Shown here piece by piece: positions 26,191-34,418 of a stretch of 44,863 bases of DNA. The notes beneath the pieces were generated by a model, which worked only from the letters and a program-made list of their open reading frames with translations, ran no database searches and was not told the origin of the DNA. Within the stretch, counting starts at the first letter, position 1. Every line of letters begins with the position of its first letter. Source of the stretch: Syntrophomonadaceae bacterium (GTDB taxonomy: Bacteria > Bacillota > Dethiobacteria > DTU022); NCBI GenBank assembly GCA_003554615.1, contig PWGX01000047.1:1-44863 (forward strand), given 5' to 3'. Both the position numbers and the translations under genes were made by a program.

Positions 26191-27288
26191 TTGGGTCATT
26201 TTGCAGGCGGCAAAGAAGAAGCATACCAGGCCCTGGCGGACAGGTTGAGCCGGTTTCCGGTAGGAGTTGTCATTAACGATACCTTGATGGAGATTTTGAA
26301 ATTGCTCTATACGGAAAAGGAAGCTAAAACGGGGAGCAAATTCCCTCTGAAGCCGCGCCCTTTTGAAAAAATCAAGGAGCTGACCGGTATGGAAGAAGGC
26401 AAGCTGTCTTCTTTACTGGAAGGAATGGCTAAAAAAGGCCTGGTTGTGGATATCCCGCGCAAAGGGACGACTTATTATATGCTATCGCCGGTGGTGGTCG
26501 GTTTTTTTGAATACAGCCTGATGCGCACGGACGGAGCCAATGTTAAAGAACTGGCAGCCCTGTACGAACAGTATTTCCAGAACCGGGAGGTGGCCGAAGA
26601 AATATTCGGCACTGAGCCGAAAATGTTCCGGGCTCTGGTATATGAAGACTATATTCCCGAACTAATCCAGACCGAGGTTTTAAATTATGAAAAAGCGGAA
26701 GCGGTAATTCGCGAATCGGGAGGCGGGGGGCTTTCCGTTTGCGCCTGCCGGCATAAAGCCAGCCATTCGGGTTATACGTGCCGATTTCCGATGGAAGATA
26801 TCTGCACATCGCTGGGGAGGCCTGCCGATTGGTTGCTCAGGCGCGGTTTTGCCCGAAAAGCTTCCGTGGATGACCTCCTCAAGAACCTCGAACGCAGCTA
26901 TAACCTGGGCCTGGTCCTGACCTGTGACAACGTGATCAACGAACCGGCCTATATCTGCCATTGCTGCGGCTGCTGCTGCGCCCCCCTGCGAGCGATTAAC
27001 GAGCACGGCGTAATAGGGATCCAGCCCAGCAATTTTATACCTTCCATTGATCCACAAGAATGCACCGGGTGTGAAACCTGCGTTGATATCTGCCATATCG
27101 GGGCCTTAAAAGCGTCGTCCCCGCAAGAACCCTCTCTTGATCGGGATACTTGTATCGGGTGCGGGGTTTGCGCCACTGCCTGCCCGGCCGATGCCCTGAG
27201 CATGGCGCGTAGGGAAAATATTTACACGCCGCCGGAAAATAAGCTGGCCCAGCTGATGACCATAGCCATGGAGAGGAAAAGGTTTTAA
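26191..27288 (+). CDS. 4Fe-4S dicluster protein with helical N-terminal domain and Cys-rich middle
   Basis: Cytoplasmic Fe-S protein of about 365 aa. The TTG at 26191 has AGAGGAGG 7 nt upstream; ATG 26185 (too close to that site) or ATG 26134 are alternatives. Residues about 1-130 look like a winged-helix domain (IKELTGMEEGKLSSLLEGM, then KGLVVDIPRKG). The middle has CACRHKASHSGYTC and a dense CHCCGCCC cluster. The C-terminus is a ferredoxin domain with CTGCETCVDIC and CIGCGVCATACP. Similar proteins occur in anaerobes, often annotated only as 4Fe-4S binding protein. The partner and redox role are unknown. Its last 4 bp overlap the end of the convergent mnmG gene. Confidence 0.78.
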   Translation: MGHFAGGKEEAYQALADRLSRFPVGVVINDTLMEILKLLYTEKEAKTGSKFPLKPRPFEKIKELTGMEEGKLSSLLEGMAKKGLVVDIPRKGTTYYMLSPVVVGFFEYSLMRTDGANVKELAALYEQYFQNREVAEEIFGTEPKMFRALVYEDYIPELIQTEVLNYEKAEAVIRESGGGGLSVCACRHKASHSGYTCRFPMEDICTSLGRPADWLLRRGFARKASVDDLLKNLERSYNLGLVLTCDNVINEPAYICHCCGCCCAPLRAINEHGVIGIQPSNFIPSIDPQECTGCETCVDICHIGALKASSPQEPSLDRDTCIGCGVCATACPADALSMARRENIYTPPENKLAQLMTIAMERKRF

Positions 27289-29255
27289 TTATTGTTCGTT
27301 TTTTTACGGCTGCTGTTTCCCGGATCTCCCTTGCGCATTTTGGCCAGGAGTTCCGGCCGTTCCAGGTAAAGTAGGAGGATGGAAAGGTCGGCCGGGGTAA
27401 CGCCTTCCATGCGGCTGGCCTGGCCGATTGTAGCGGGGCGAACCTGCTCCAGCTTTTGCCGGGCTTCGCTGGATAAGTTCTTTGCCTTTTGATAATCGAA
27501 ATCTTCGGGGATCTTTTTATCGTGCATGCGGGCGGTCTTTTCCACCATCAGGCCCTGCTTGGCGATATAACCGGCATATTTAATCTGGTTTTCCAGCTCC
27601 CTGATCGCCCCCGGCGGGAGGTCGGGCAGGGGTTTATTTTCCCATTTCAGGTAAGACGGGTAGCTGATTTCCGGTCTCCTGATCAATTCCAGGGCGGTAA
27701 CCGGCTGCCTGGGCGGGGATGAATTATATTCGGCCAGGAAGGTTTCGATCTCACTCCCGGGATTGTACCTGGTTTTTTCCAGTCTCTCCAGTTCGCTTTC
27801 AATAAAAACTTTTTTCTCCAGGTGCAATTTATAGCGCTTTTCGTCGATCAAACCGATGGACCGGCTTTTTTCTGTCAACCGCAGGTCGGCATTGTCCTGG
27901 CGCAGCAGCAGGCGGTACTCGCCGCGGGAGGTAAAAATCCGGTACGGTTCACGCACTCCCCGGGTAACCAGGTCGTCGATCAAGACCCCGATATAAGCTT
28001 CGCTCCTCTTTAATACCATCGGGTCCATATCTTTTAAATATATGGTAGCGTTAATCCCGGCCATCAGGCCCTGGGCGGCCGCTTCTTCGTAGCCGGTGGT
28101 CCCGTTTATCTGTCCGGCTAAAAACAGTCCTTCTACAGCCCTGGTTTCCAGGGAATTTTTCAGCTGGGTGGGCGGAGCGTAGTCGTATTCTATGGCAAAT
28201 GCCGGACGCATAATTTCCACGTTTTCCAGGCCCTTGATGGTGCGCAGGAACATTTGCTGGACTTCCGAGGGAAGGCCGGTGGTGACACCTTGCAGGTACA
28301 CTTCTTCGGTATCCGGACCTTCGGGTTCGATAAACACGGGGTGGCGATCCCGGTCGGTAAATCGAGCCACTTTATCTTCAATAGAAGGGCAGTAACGGGG
28401 CCCGGCCCCCTTGATCAGGCCGCTGTGAAACGGGGCCTGGGCAAAATTTTCGTGGATTATTTCATGGGTGGCCGGGTTGGTGTACGTCATCCAGCAGGGA
28501 ATTTGCTCAGCCGGGGCCCCCTGTCTGACAATAGAAAAGCCGGGCGCGTCAGGATCACCGTAAACCGGTTCCAGCCCGGTGAAGTTAATGCTGCGCCGGT
28601 ATATTCGGGGCGAGGTGTCGGTTTTAAAGCGCTCCAGGGTAAGGCCAAGTTCCTGCAGGCTGTTGGCCAAATTGTAAGAAGGGGTCAGGCTTCCCGGCCC
28701 GGCAGGGTAATGGAGATCGCCTAGGAAGAGTTCGGCCCCGAGGTAAACCCCGCTGCAGACAATTACCGCCCGGGCCGGATAAAAAGCACCGCTGCGCCCT
28801 TTAACCCCGGAAATACGGCCGCTTTCAGTTTTTATTTCCTCGGCCATATCTTCCCGTAGGATCAGTCCTGGTTCTTGCTCCAGGGCGATGCGCATGGTGC
28901 GCTGGTAGCCCCACTTGTTTATTTGGGCTCGCAGGGCCTGCACGGCTGGCCCTTTGCCGGTATTGAGCATCCGGACCTGCAAAGTATTTTTATCGGCAGC
29001 GCGGGGCATTTCTCCGCCTAATGCATCAATTTCCCGGACCAGGTGGCCTTTGCCCGGCCCCCCAAGTGAGGGGTTGCAGGCCATAAAGGCGATCATGTCC
29101 AGGTTCAGGGACAAAAGCAGGGTGCGGCAACCCATCCGCGAGGCTGAGAGGGCGGCTTCACATCCGGCGTGGCCGGCGCCAATGACCACCAGGTCGTAAT
29201 ATGAACCCGGTTTATATTTTTTAGGGCTCGGATGGTTGTTTTCGATGGATGCCAA
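27285..29255 (-). CDS. mnmG: tRNA uridine-5-carboxymethylaminomethyl modification enzyme MnmG (GidA)
   Basis: FAD-dependent tRNA-modifying enzyme of 656 aa, slightly long for the family. The dinucleotide-binding motif VIGAGHAGCEAAL is near residue 24. The MnmG signatures FMACNPSLGGPGKGHLVREI, GYEEAAAQGLMAGINA and TSRGEYRLLLRQDNADLRL are present, which separates it from TrmFO. With MnmE it installs the carboxymethylaminomethyl group at wobble uridine 34. MnmE is not in this window. ATG start with AGGTGATC 11 nt upstream. A TATAAT at 29309-29314 on the minus strand may be its own -10 box. Confidence 0.95.
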   Translation of the reverse strand: MASIENNHPSPKKYKPGSYYDLVVIGAGHAGCEAALSASRMGCRTLLLSLNLDMIAFMACNPSLGGPGKGHLVREIDALGGEMPRAADKNTLQVRMLNTGKGPAVQALRAQINKWGYQRTMRIALEQEPGLILREDMAEEIKTESGRISGVKGRSGAFYPARAVIVCSGVYLGAELFLGDLHYPAGPGSLTPSYNLANSLQELGLTLERFKTDTSPRIYRRSINFTGLEPVYGDPDAPGFSIVRQGAPAEQIPCWMTYTNPATHEIIHENFAQAPFHSGLIKGAGPRYCPSIEDKVARFTDRDRHPVFIEPEGPDTEEVYLQGVTTGLPSEVQQMFLRTIKGLENVEIMRPAFAIEYDYAPPTQLKNSLETRAVEGLFLAGQINGTTGYEEAAAQGLMAGINATIYLKDMDPMVLKRSEAYIGVLIDDLVTRGVREPYRIFTSRGEYRLLLRQDNADLRLTEKSRSIGLIDEKRYKLHLEKKVFIESELERLEKTRYNPGSEIETFLAEYNSSPPRQPVTALELIRRPEISYPSYLKWENKPLPDLPPGAIRELENQIKYAGYIAKQGLMVEKTARMHDKKIPEDFDYQKAKNLSSEARQKLEQVRPATIGQASRMEGVTPADLSILLLYLERPELLAKMRKGDPGNSSRKKTNNN

Positions 29256-29361
29256 TTAAGCGATCACCTGTTCCTGTTTTGGATAGGTTCAGTTAAGCAT
29301 CGGGGTTAATTATAACAATTTTTCAGGCCGACAAAAAAGCGTACATTTTATAACAGCGCAA

Positions 29362-31011
29362 TTAATAATAGTCATAGCCCCGGGCAATGGGCATCCGCCT
29401 GCCCGCCCCGAAAGCATAAGGTGAAATGCGCAGGCATGTGGCAGCCTGCCGGCGTTTATACTCGGAGGTGTCGACCATTTTAACTACCTTTTTAACTGTT
29501 TCTTCCTCGTAGCCGGCGGTAATAATTTCTGAAGGGGACCAGTTTTTTTCCAGGTAGAGTTCCAGGATAGGATCCAGAACTCTGTAGGGCGGCAGGGAAT
29601 CCTCATCTTTTTGGTCGGGCCTGAGTTCAGCCGAAGGAGCTTTGGCAATAATTCTTTCTGGTATGACCTTTTTGACGTGAATATAATTAATATGGTGGGC
29701 CAGTTCATAGACCATTATTTTGCGGACATCGGCAAGTATGGCCAGGCCGCCGGCCATATCTCCGTACAGGGTGCTGTAGCCGACAGCCAGTTCCGATTTA
29801 TTGCCGGTAACCAGGGCCAGGTACCCCTCCCGGTTTGAAATTTGCATCAGTATTAAACCCCTCAGGCGGGCCTGGAGGTTTTCCTCCGCCAGGTCCAGTT
29901 CGGGTTCCTTACTCTCGTTAAGGAGGTTGATAAAGGTGTCAAAAGGCTGATCGATCCTGATCGTCCTGTAGTTTATGCCCAGGTTTTCAGCCAGTTTTTT
30001 AGCATCTTCCAGGCTGTGTTCGGTAGAATATGGCGAAGGCATGAGAATGGCGAGGATATTTTCCGGACCCAGGGCTTCTGAAGCCAGGGCGGCAACCACA
30101 GCTGAATCAATCCCTCCGCTTAACCCCAGGACGGCTTTTTTGAAGCCGGTTTTGACAAAATAGTCCCTGGTTCCAATTTCCAGGATTTGTTTTATGGTCC
30201 CTATATCATCGCGGTCGGGGGGCGCTGTTTGAGCGGCAGGTTTAAACAGATCGTCTGTTTCGATGAAAAACAATTCTTCTTGATCGGCCGGGGCGCGGTA
30301 GAGCAATTCGCCGCGGTTGTTGTAAACCAGGCTGGAGCCGTCAAAAACCAGTTCGTCGTTTGCGCCCACCTGGTTCAGGTAAATAACGGCAGTATTATAT
30401 TTTTTTGCCAGGTAGGGCAGCATGTCTTCTCTTAAGGCATGCTTGCCGTAATGATAAGGTGAAGCAGAGAGGTTAATCAGCAGGCGTGCACCCTGGGTAA
30501 AAAGCCATTTTAAAGGATCGAGATCATAAAGGGGTTCATTAAAATAGTCCATGTCATTCCAGATATCTTCACAGACGGTGATAGCTGTCGGCAGGTCGCC
30601 CAGCACCTCAATTTTTCGTTCCGTACAGCGGGTATAATACCTGGTTTCATCAAAAACATCGAAATATGGCAGGAGGGTTTTTAAATGGGTCGATTTAATT
30701 TCGCCATTTTCAAGTAGCAGGGCCGCATTGTAAAGCCTGATTCCCTGGCGCTGGTTGGCGCCGATCAGGATTGGGACCCCTGTTTTTGCGGTCAGGGGCA
30801 TTAGTTCGTTTGTGATTAACTTTCTTTCTTGATCCAGAAAGCCCTTGTAGTTAAGCAAATCGCGGGGCGGGTAACCGGGCAAGGCCAGTTCGGTAAATAC
30901 AACCAGGTCTGCGCCCCTCTCCACCCCCCTCTGGTAATGGTTTTTTACTTTTTCCAGGTTGTGGTTTAAAGCTCCGATGGTGGGGTTAAGCTGGGCCAGG
31001 GCAATCCGCAT
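29362..31011 (-). CDS. nadE: Glutamine-dependent NAD+ synthetase
   Basis: Two-domain enzyme of 549 aa making NAD+ from deamido-NAD+ using glutamine. The N-terminal nitrilase-like glutaminase domain has the Glu in VFTELALPGYPPRDLL, Lys in HLKTLLPYFDVFDE and the nucleophile Cys in ITVCEDIWND. The C-terminal synthetase domain has the P-loop LGLSGGIDSAVVAALA, followed by VTGNKSELAVGYSTLYGDM. ATG start with GGGGAGG 7-8 nt upstream. A strong promoter and an 87-nt leader with a long hairpin precede it. Confidence 0.95.
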   Translation of the reverse strand: MRIALAQLNPTIGALNHNLEKVKNHYQRGVERGADLVVFTELALPGYPPRDLLNYKGFLDQERKLITNELMPLTAKTGVPILIGANQRQGIRLYNAALLLENGEIKSTHLKTLLPYFDVFDETRYYTRCTERKIEVLGDLPTAITVCEDIWNDMDYFNEPLYDLDPLKWLFTQGARLLINLSASPYHYGKHALREDMLPYLAKKYNTAVIYLNQVGANDELVFDGSSLVYNNRGELLYRAPADQEELFFIETDDLFKPAAQTAPPDRDDIGTIKQILEIGTRDYFVKTGFKKAVLGLSGGIDSAVVAALASEALGPENILAILMPSPYSTEHSLEDAKKLAENLGINYRTIRIDQPFDTFINLLNESKEPELDLAEENLQARLRGLILMQISNREGYLALVTGNKSELAVGYSTLYGDMAGGLAILADVRKIMVYELAHHINYIHVKKVIPERIIAKAPSAELRPDQKDEDSLPPYRVLDPILELYLEKNWSPSEIITAGYEEETVKKVVKMVDTSEYKRRQAATCLRISPYAFGAGRRMPIARGYDYY

Positions 31012-31033
31012 CTGATAAATCCTCCCCTATAAT

Positions 31034-31071
31034 AATTGCTCACGGGAATGCGAGTTTCCCCGTGAGCAATT
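31034..31071 (-). other. Hairpin with perfect 13-bp arms in the nadE leader
   Basis: AATTGCTCACGGG (31034-31046) and CCCGTGAGCAATT (31059-31071) flank a 12-nt loop. It lies inside the predicted nadE 5' leader, 13 bp before the ribosome binding site. There is no T tract on the coding side, so it is more likely a stability element, protein site or control hairpin than a terminator. I cannot match it to a known NAD riboswitch. Confidence 0.6.
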
Positions 31072-31104
31072 TTCCCGTTTAGAGTACAAGTTTATTCTGG
31101 GAGA

Positions 31105-31133
31105 ATTATAATCAAGCGCGGCCTTAAAGTCAA
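31105..31133 (-). promoter_or_regulatory. Sigma-A promoter of nadE
   Basis: Read on the minus strand: TTGACT (31133-31128), a 17-bp spacer and a perfect TATAAT (31110-31105). Transcription would start near 31098. Confidence 0.75.
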
Positions 31134-31149
31134 GGCAGGGCCACCATCC

Positions 31150-31178
31150 TTGCCATCTCCGGGCCGGGCAAATATAAT
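31150..31178 (+). promoter_or_regulatory. Sigma-A promoter of the glutaredoxin gene
   Basis: TTGCCA (31150-31155), a 17-bp spacer and TATAAT (31173-31178). It is back to back with the nadE promoter, with 16 bp between the two -35 boxes. Confidence 0.65.
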
Positions 31179-31223
31179 TAAAGGGAACAGTGGTTGTTAT
31201 ATTTTATCAACGGAGGTGCCGGT

Positions 31224-31433
31224 ATGCTCGAAGTGTATATCAAAGATGGCTGCCCTTATTGCGAGAAACAGCTTGAAGCGCTAAAGAAGAAAGAAGTAGA
31301 CTATAAGCTGTATAATGTCAGTTCCGATCGGGAAGCTCTTAAAAGAGCCCGTCAGCAGTACAAGGCCGACAAAGTCCCTGTGGTTGTTGAAGACGGTGTT
31401 GTCCAGAGTGTAGGCTTTGGCGGTGGGGGCTGA
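31224..31433 (+). CDS. Small glutaredoxin-like thiol-disulfide protein
   Basis: Thioredoxin-fold protein of 69 aa with redox motif CPYC (residues 9-12), the cis-Pro segment KVPVVVEDG and a glycine-rich tail VGFGGGG. The layout resembles the Uxx-star glutaredoxin family, some members of which carry selenocysteine at the first position; here both codons are TGC, so this is a cysteine form. The ATG at 31224 follows GGAGGTG; an in-frame start at 31194 lacks a ribosome binding site. Divergent from nadE and apparently monocistronic. The target is unknown. Confidence 0.85.
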   Translation: MLEVYIKDGCPYCEKQLEALKKKEVDYKLYNVSSDREALKRARQQYKADKVPVVVEDGVVQSVGFGGGG

Positions 31434-31440
31434 GGAATTT

Positions 31441-31464
31441 AAAAAAAGCCGCCGTGAGCGGCTT
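31441..31464 (-). terminator. Intrinsic terminator of the CDF transporter gene
   Basis: AAGCCGC (31446-31452) and GCGGCTT (31458-31464) form a 7-bp stem with a 5-nt loop. On the minus strand a run of seven T follows (31447-31441), the outer two pairing bases included. The stem overlaps the stop codon of the cation transporter (31463-31465). Confidence 0.75.
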
Positions 31465-32404
31465 ATTGTTCTGAAGGAGTGAAGTCTTCGGCAGGGTCAA
31501 GGTGGACGATTGTGTCACAATGATACTTATTGCACACATGATCTTCCACCTTCTGGGCAATCTCATGAGCTTCTTCCAGGCTCAACCGGCCGTCAACCTC
31601 GATATGGATGGTAAGCACTTTCCAGGAGCCGTAATCATGGACTTCCAACCGGTGGGCATCGATAACACCGTTTATTTCTTTGGCGCGGTCGACGGCACCT
31701 TCTTCCAGATCGTTTGCCGGAGCGGTGCCAAGAAGCCGGCTGCATGAGTTGCGGACAATCCTAATTCCTGTAAAGATTATAAAAAGAGCGATGGCTATGG
31801 CGAAAAAGGCATCAAGGAGATATAGACCAAAATACCCCCCGATTAGCGCTATTAAAACCAGGGCTGAAGAAAGGGAATCTGAACGGTGATGCCAGGCATC
31901 ACCTTCCAGAGTTTCAGAATCGATCAGGCTGCCAAGCCGGGAAGAGAAAAAATACATAAATTCTTTTATAATAATGGCGGCAATAACTGCAACAATGGAG
32001 GCGAGGGAAGGTGTGGCAAAAATTTCGCCGGCCAGCCTGTTGTATGCAGCGTATACAAAGGCTCCGCCGGCCCCGATCAGCATTAGCCCGATGACCAGTC
32101 CGGCCAGGTACTCGGTCCGGCCGTGACCGTGGGGATGTTCACTGTCAGCTTTTTTGCCTGCCAGCAGGAAGCCGATCAAAACAACCAGCGAAGAGAAAAT
32201 ATCGGATGCGCTGTGGACTGCGTCGGCAATCAGGGCAATACTGTTGGTAAGCAGGCCGAAAACTAATTTTAAAAGAGCTAAGAAGACATTGCCGCCCACA
32301 CCCACCCAGCTTTCAATGATCCCGACCCGGCTTCTTTCGGAGGGTTTTCTTAAATCCCGGTTTTCTGTTATTTTTTCGGCTATTCGGTCGGCAAGATTTC
32401 TCAT
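31463..32404 (-). CDS. Cation diffusion facilitator family metal exporter
   Basis: Membrane antiporter of 313 aa exporting divalent cations. Six membrane helices are predicted. The metal-site motifs are ADAVHSASD (HxxxD, helix 2) and the helix 5 pair in GDAWHHRSDSLSS (HxxxD). The interhelical loop has HPHGHGRTEYLAG. The C-terminal cytoplasmic domain, from about residue 210, includes HDYGSWKVLTIHIEVD. Zinc, iron or manganese are possible. The ATG at 32404 has no strong ribosome binding site. Confidence 0.9.
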   Translation of the reverse strand: MRNLADRIAEKITENRDLRKPSERSRVGIIESWVGVGGNVFLALLKLVFGLLTNSIALIADAVHSASDIFSSLVVLIGFLLAGKKADSEHPHGHGRTEYLAGLVIGLMLIGAGGAFVYAAYNRLAGEIFATPSLASIVAVIAAIIIKEFMYFFSSRLGSLIDSETLEGDAWHHRSDSLSSALVLIALIGGYFGLYLLDAFFAIAIALFIIFTGIRIVRNSCSRLLGTAPANDLEEGAVDRAKEINGVIDAHRLEVHDYGSWKVLTIHIEVDGRLSLEEAHEIAQKVEDHVCNKYHCDTIVHLDPAEDFTPSEQ

Positions 32405-32600
32405 GAATTAATACCCGTTCTTTCCAAATTACCAATTATTATAACACAACTGCGATACTGATCCACGTGCTGCAACTCAAATATGTCTACAAGCTCATAT
32501 GACCCCTTCCTTGTGAGTTATTTGCTTAATATTTCCATGATTAATCAGTAAATACTCTATATAAGAGTGTAATTCTTGGCTATACTACCTCGTTTCCCTT
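32405..32600. other. AT-rich intergenic region without visible gene
   Basis: This is the upstream part of the 465-bp gap between the CDF gene and mttB. I see no gene. An inverted repeat ACTCT-ATATA-AGAGT lies near 32555-32569, and a minus-strand TATAAT at 32438-32443 may serve the CDF gene. The rest (32601-32869) is the mttB promoter and leader, described separately. Confidence 0.5.
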
Positions 32601-32629
32601 TTGCGAAAAGGTAAATATTATGACATAAT
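32601..32629 (+). promoter_or_regulatory. Candidate promoter of the mttB operon
   Basis: TTGCGA (32601-32606), a 17-bp spacer and CATAAT (32624-32629). It predicts a leader of about 235 nt before the mttB start. Confidence 0.55.
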
Positions 32630-32684
32630 AATATAGTATTGAATGTACCATGATCTGGCAGTAATAGGAAGGCGCCTCCGGTAA

Positions 32685-32775
32685 ACGGGCCGGATTATAT
32701 TGAATGCTTTTTATAAAATACCCGTATAACAATCAGAATCAGGCGCGCCCTGAACGATGTAATACGGTTTTTTTT
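32685..32775 (+). promoter_or_regulatory. Probable transcription attenuator in the mttB leader
   Basis: A terminator-like structure pairs CCGTAT (32722-32727) with ATACGG (32762-32767), with an inner hairpin TCAGG/CCTGA (32739-32743 and 32749-32753), and is followed at once by T8 (32768-32775). The 5' arm overlaps CCCGT (32721-32725), which can instead pair with ACGGG at 32685-32689. Two mutually exclusive pairings around a T-tract terminator suggest an attenuator or riboswitch. I do not recognise a known riboswitch class. Confidence 0.5.
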
Positions 32776-32828
32776 ATTTTTAGCATTTACCCGCTTTCCT
32801 AAAATATGCCGGTGTTATTAAAGCAACC

Positions 32829-32872
32829 AAAGGAGGTGAACAGCCCGGGCAAATAACCGGGCTGGACGATTG
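32829..32872 (+). promoter_or_regulatory. Shine-Dalgarno and start codon of mttB separated by a hairpin
   Basis: AAAGGAGGTGA (32829-32839) is a perfect Shine-Dalgarno sequence but lies 30 nt before the only credible start, TTG at 32870. Between them CAGCCCGG (32841-32848) and CCGGGCTG (32857-32864) form a perfect 8-bp stem with loop GCAAATAA. With the stem folded, the effective spacer is about 6-7 nt, a normal value. No other in-frame start near this site works. Confidence 0.6.
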
Positions 32873-34405
32873 AGTGAAAGAGGAGTAGTAGTAGCTAAGC
32901 CGTATGAACGTTTAAGTCAAGAACAGGTTGAACTGGTTCATCAAACATCTTTAGATCTTTTAGAGACGCCGGGTATTCTCTGTTACAACGAAGAAGCTGT
33001 TGCATTGTTGGAAAAAGCAGGTGCCACTGCCAAGAAAACACGCGAGGGAGAGCATGATGCCTGGTGGGTAAGTATTCCGGAAAAAGTGGTTCAGAAGGCG
33101 TTGGATAGTGCTCCAACAAAGGTAACTCTTGGAGCAAGAAAACCGGAAAATCAGGTTGTTATGGATGCTGAAGGTTCCAGGGTTTATTTTGGCACCGGTT
33201 CGGAAACCAACTATTGGTTGGAAGTTGAGCCGGAGACTTTTGTCTCCAAGCAGGATGGACGAGAACAGGTCTTTCCGGTAACGAAAAAAAACCGGGGCAG
33301 TCTGGAATATCTTTGTCGCTCAGCACATCTTGCAGAACAACTTGATAACTTAGATTTTTTCCTTCGCAACGTTAATGTGCAGGATTCCGATATCAGTGGC
33401 GAAAATAAAGATGTCAACGTTTTTTTTGCCGCCTTAAATTATACTACCAAGCCGATAGTTAGCGGAGTAGCCGATCCTGAACAACTTGAAAACGTAGTTG
33501 CCATGGCTGAAATAATAACAGGCGGGCGCGAACAACTGATCAAAAACCCGATAGTTACATTTATTACCAGTGTGATCAAGAGTCCTTTACAAATAGTGGA
33601 TGAAACTGCAGACAAACTGATGGCCATTTCCAAACTTGGTTTACCAGTTATTATTTCCACTTCACCTCAGGGTGGATCAACGGCCCCCATAGAAGAATTT
33701 GGTATGGCGGCACAGGTAAATGCGGAAACTTTAGCTGGAATAGCAATCAACCAGCTGGCCAATCCGGGGGCACCGGTTATTTATGGTGCGGTGCCGGTAC
33801 GAGCGCGCATGGACGATCTGCACGACATGTACGGTGTGCCTGAATTTTGTCATTACAACATGATCTGTGCCCAGATGGCCCGGTATTACAAGGTGCCGTG
33901 TTATTCAACCGCCGGTGTTGCCGATGCAAAGGTGCCGGGTGTCCAGGCGGCCGTGGAAAAAATGTTTACATACACAGCAGTCCCTTCTTCAGCACCCGAT
34001 TTAATTCACTATGCCTTCGGTTTATTGGACAAAACACAAACTTTTTGTCCGGAGCAGGCTGTTCTTGAAAACCATCAGATTGCTATGGTTAAGTCACTTT
34101 ACCGGGAAAGTGGTGTGGAAGCAGGAGAGGCCGGACGGATAAAGAGTATGATCGAAGAAGTAATGAACAGTCCTTACAGGCTCTATGCACGTTTTGCCCG
34201 TAAGATGCTGCGTCGCGGTGAAATCTTCCCCGGTTTCCCCTTTGAAGGTGATTTGGAGGAAGAGGATCAGACTTTGCTGGCAGCCCATGACAAGTTAAAA
34301 GAACTTGAAAAACAGGAGCCGGAGCACCTTTCAGAAGATATTTGCAAGCGTATTTTTGAGCAGATACCCGGATTGCTGCCCCGTTTAAATCCATATAAAA
34401 AATAA
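32870..34405 (+). CDS. MttB-family (non-pyrrolysine) corrinoid methyltransferase 1
   Basis: Trimethylamine methyltransferase superfamily protein of 511 aa. It has the family pattern: an N-terminal QVELVHQTSLDLLETPGI segment, VYFGTGSETNYW, and a TIM-barrel body with YTTKPIVSGVADPEQLE, TSPQGGSTAPI and NPGAPVIYGAVPV. No in-frame TAG is present, so it belongs with MtgB-type members that demethylate glycine betaine or related quaternary amines, passing the methyl group to a corrinoid protein. It has about 18 extra residues after FGTGSETNYW relative to the second MttB here. TTG start read through a hairpin-bridged ribosome binding site. The substrate cannot be fixed from sequence; a betaine is likely from the adjacent transporter. 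Confidence 0.88.
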   Translation: MSERGVVVAKPYERLSQEQVELVHQTSLDLLETPGILCYNEEAVALLEKAGATAKKTREGEHDAWWVSIPEKVVQKALDSAPTKVTLGARKPENQVVMDAEGSRVYFGTGSETNYWLEVEPETFVSKQDGREQVFPVTKKNRGSLEYLCRSAHLAEQLDNLDFFLRNVNVQDSDISGENKDVNVFFAALNYTTKPIVSGVADPEQLENVVAMAEIITGGREQLIKNPIVTFITSVIKSPLQIVDETADKLMAISKLGLPVIISTSPQGGSTAPIEEFGMAAQVNAETLAGIAINQLANPGAPVIYGAVPVRARMDDLHDMYGVPEFCHYNMICAQMARYYKVPCYSTAGVADAKVPGVQAAVEKMFTYTAVPSSAPDLIHYAFGLLDKTQTFCPEQAVLENHQIAMVKSLYRESGVEAGEAGRIKSMIEEVMNSPYRLYARFARKMLRRGEIFPGFPFEGDLEEEDQTLLAAHDKLKELEKQEPEHLSEDICKRIFEQIPGLLPRLNPYKK

Positions 34406-34418
34406 CAGTGGCAGGTAT

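Noticed and set aside
31224-31433. Selenocysteine in the glutaredoxin
   Set aside because: Both codons of the CPYC motif are TGC and no in-frame TGA lies within the domain.
32739-32753. GGCGCGCC palindrome as a protein-binding site on its own
   Set aside because: It is better explained as the inner hairpin of the terminator-like fold in the mttB leader.
32870-34405. Pyrrolysine-type MttB
   Set aside because: The frame is open to its TAA stop without any internal TAG, and the same holds for the second MttB, which ends at its only TAG after a full-length product.
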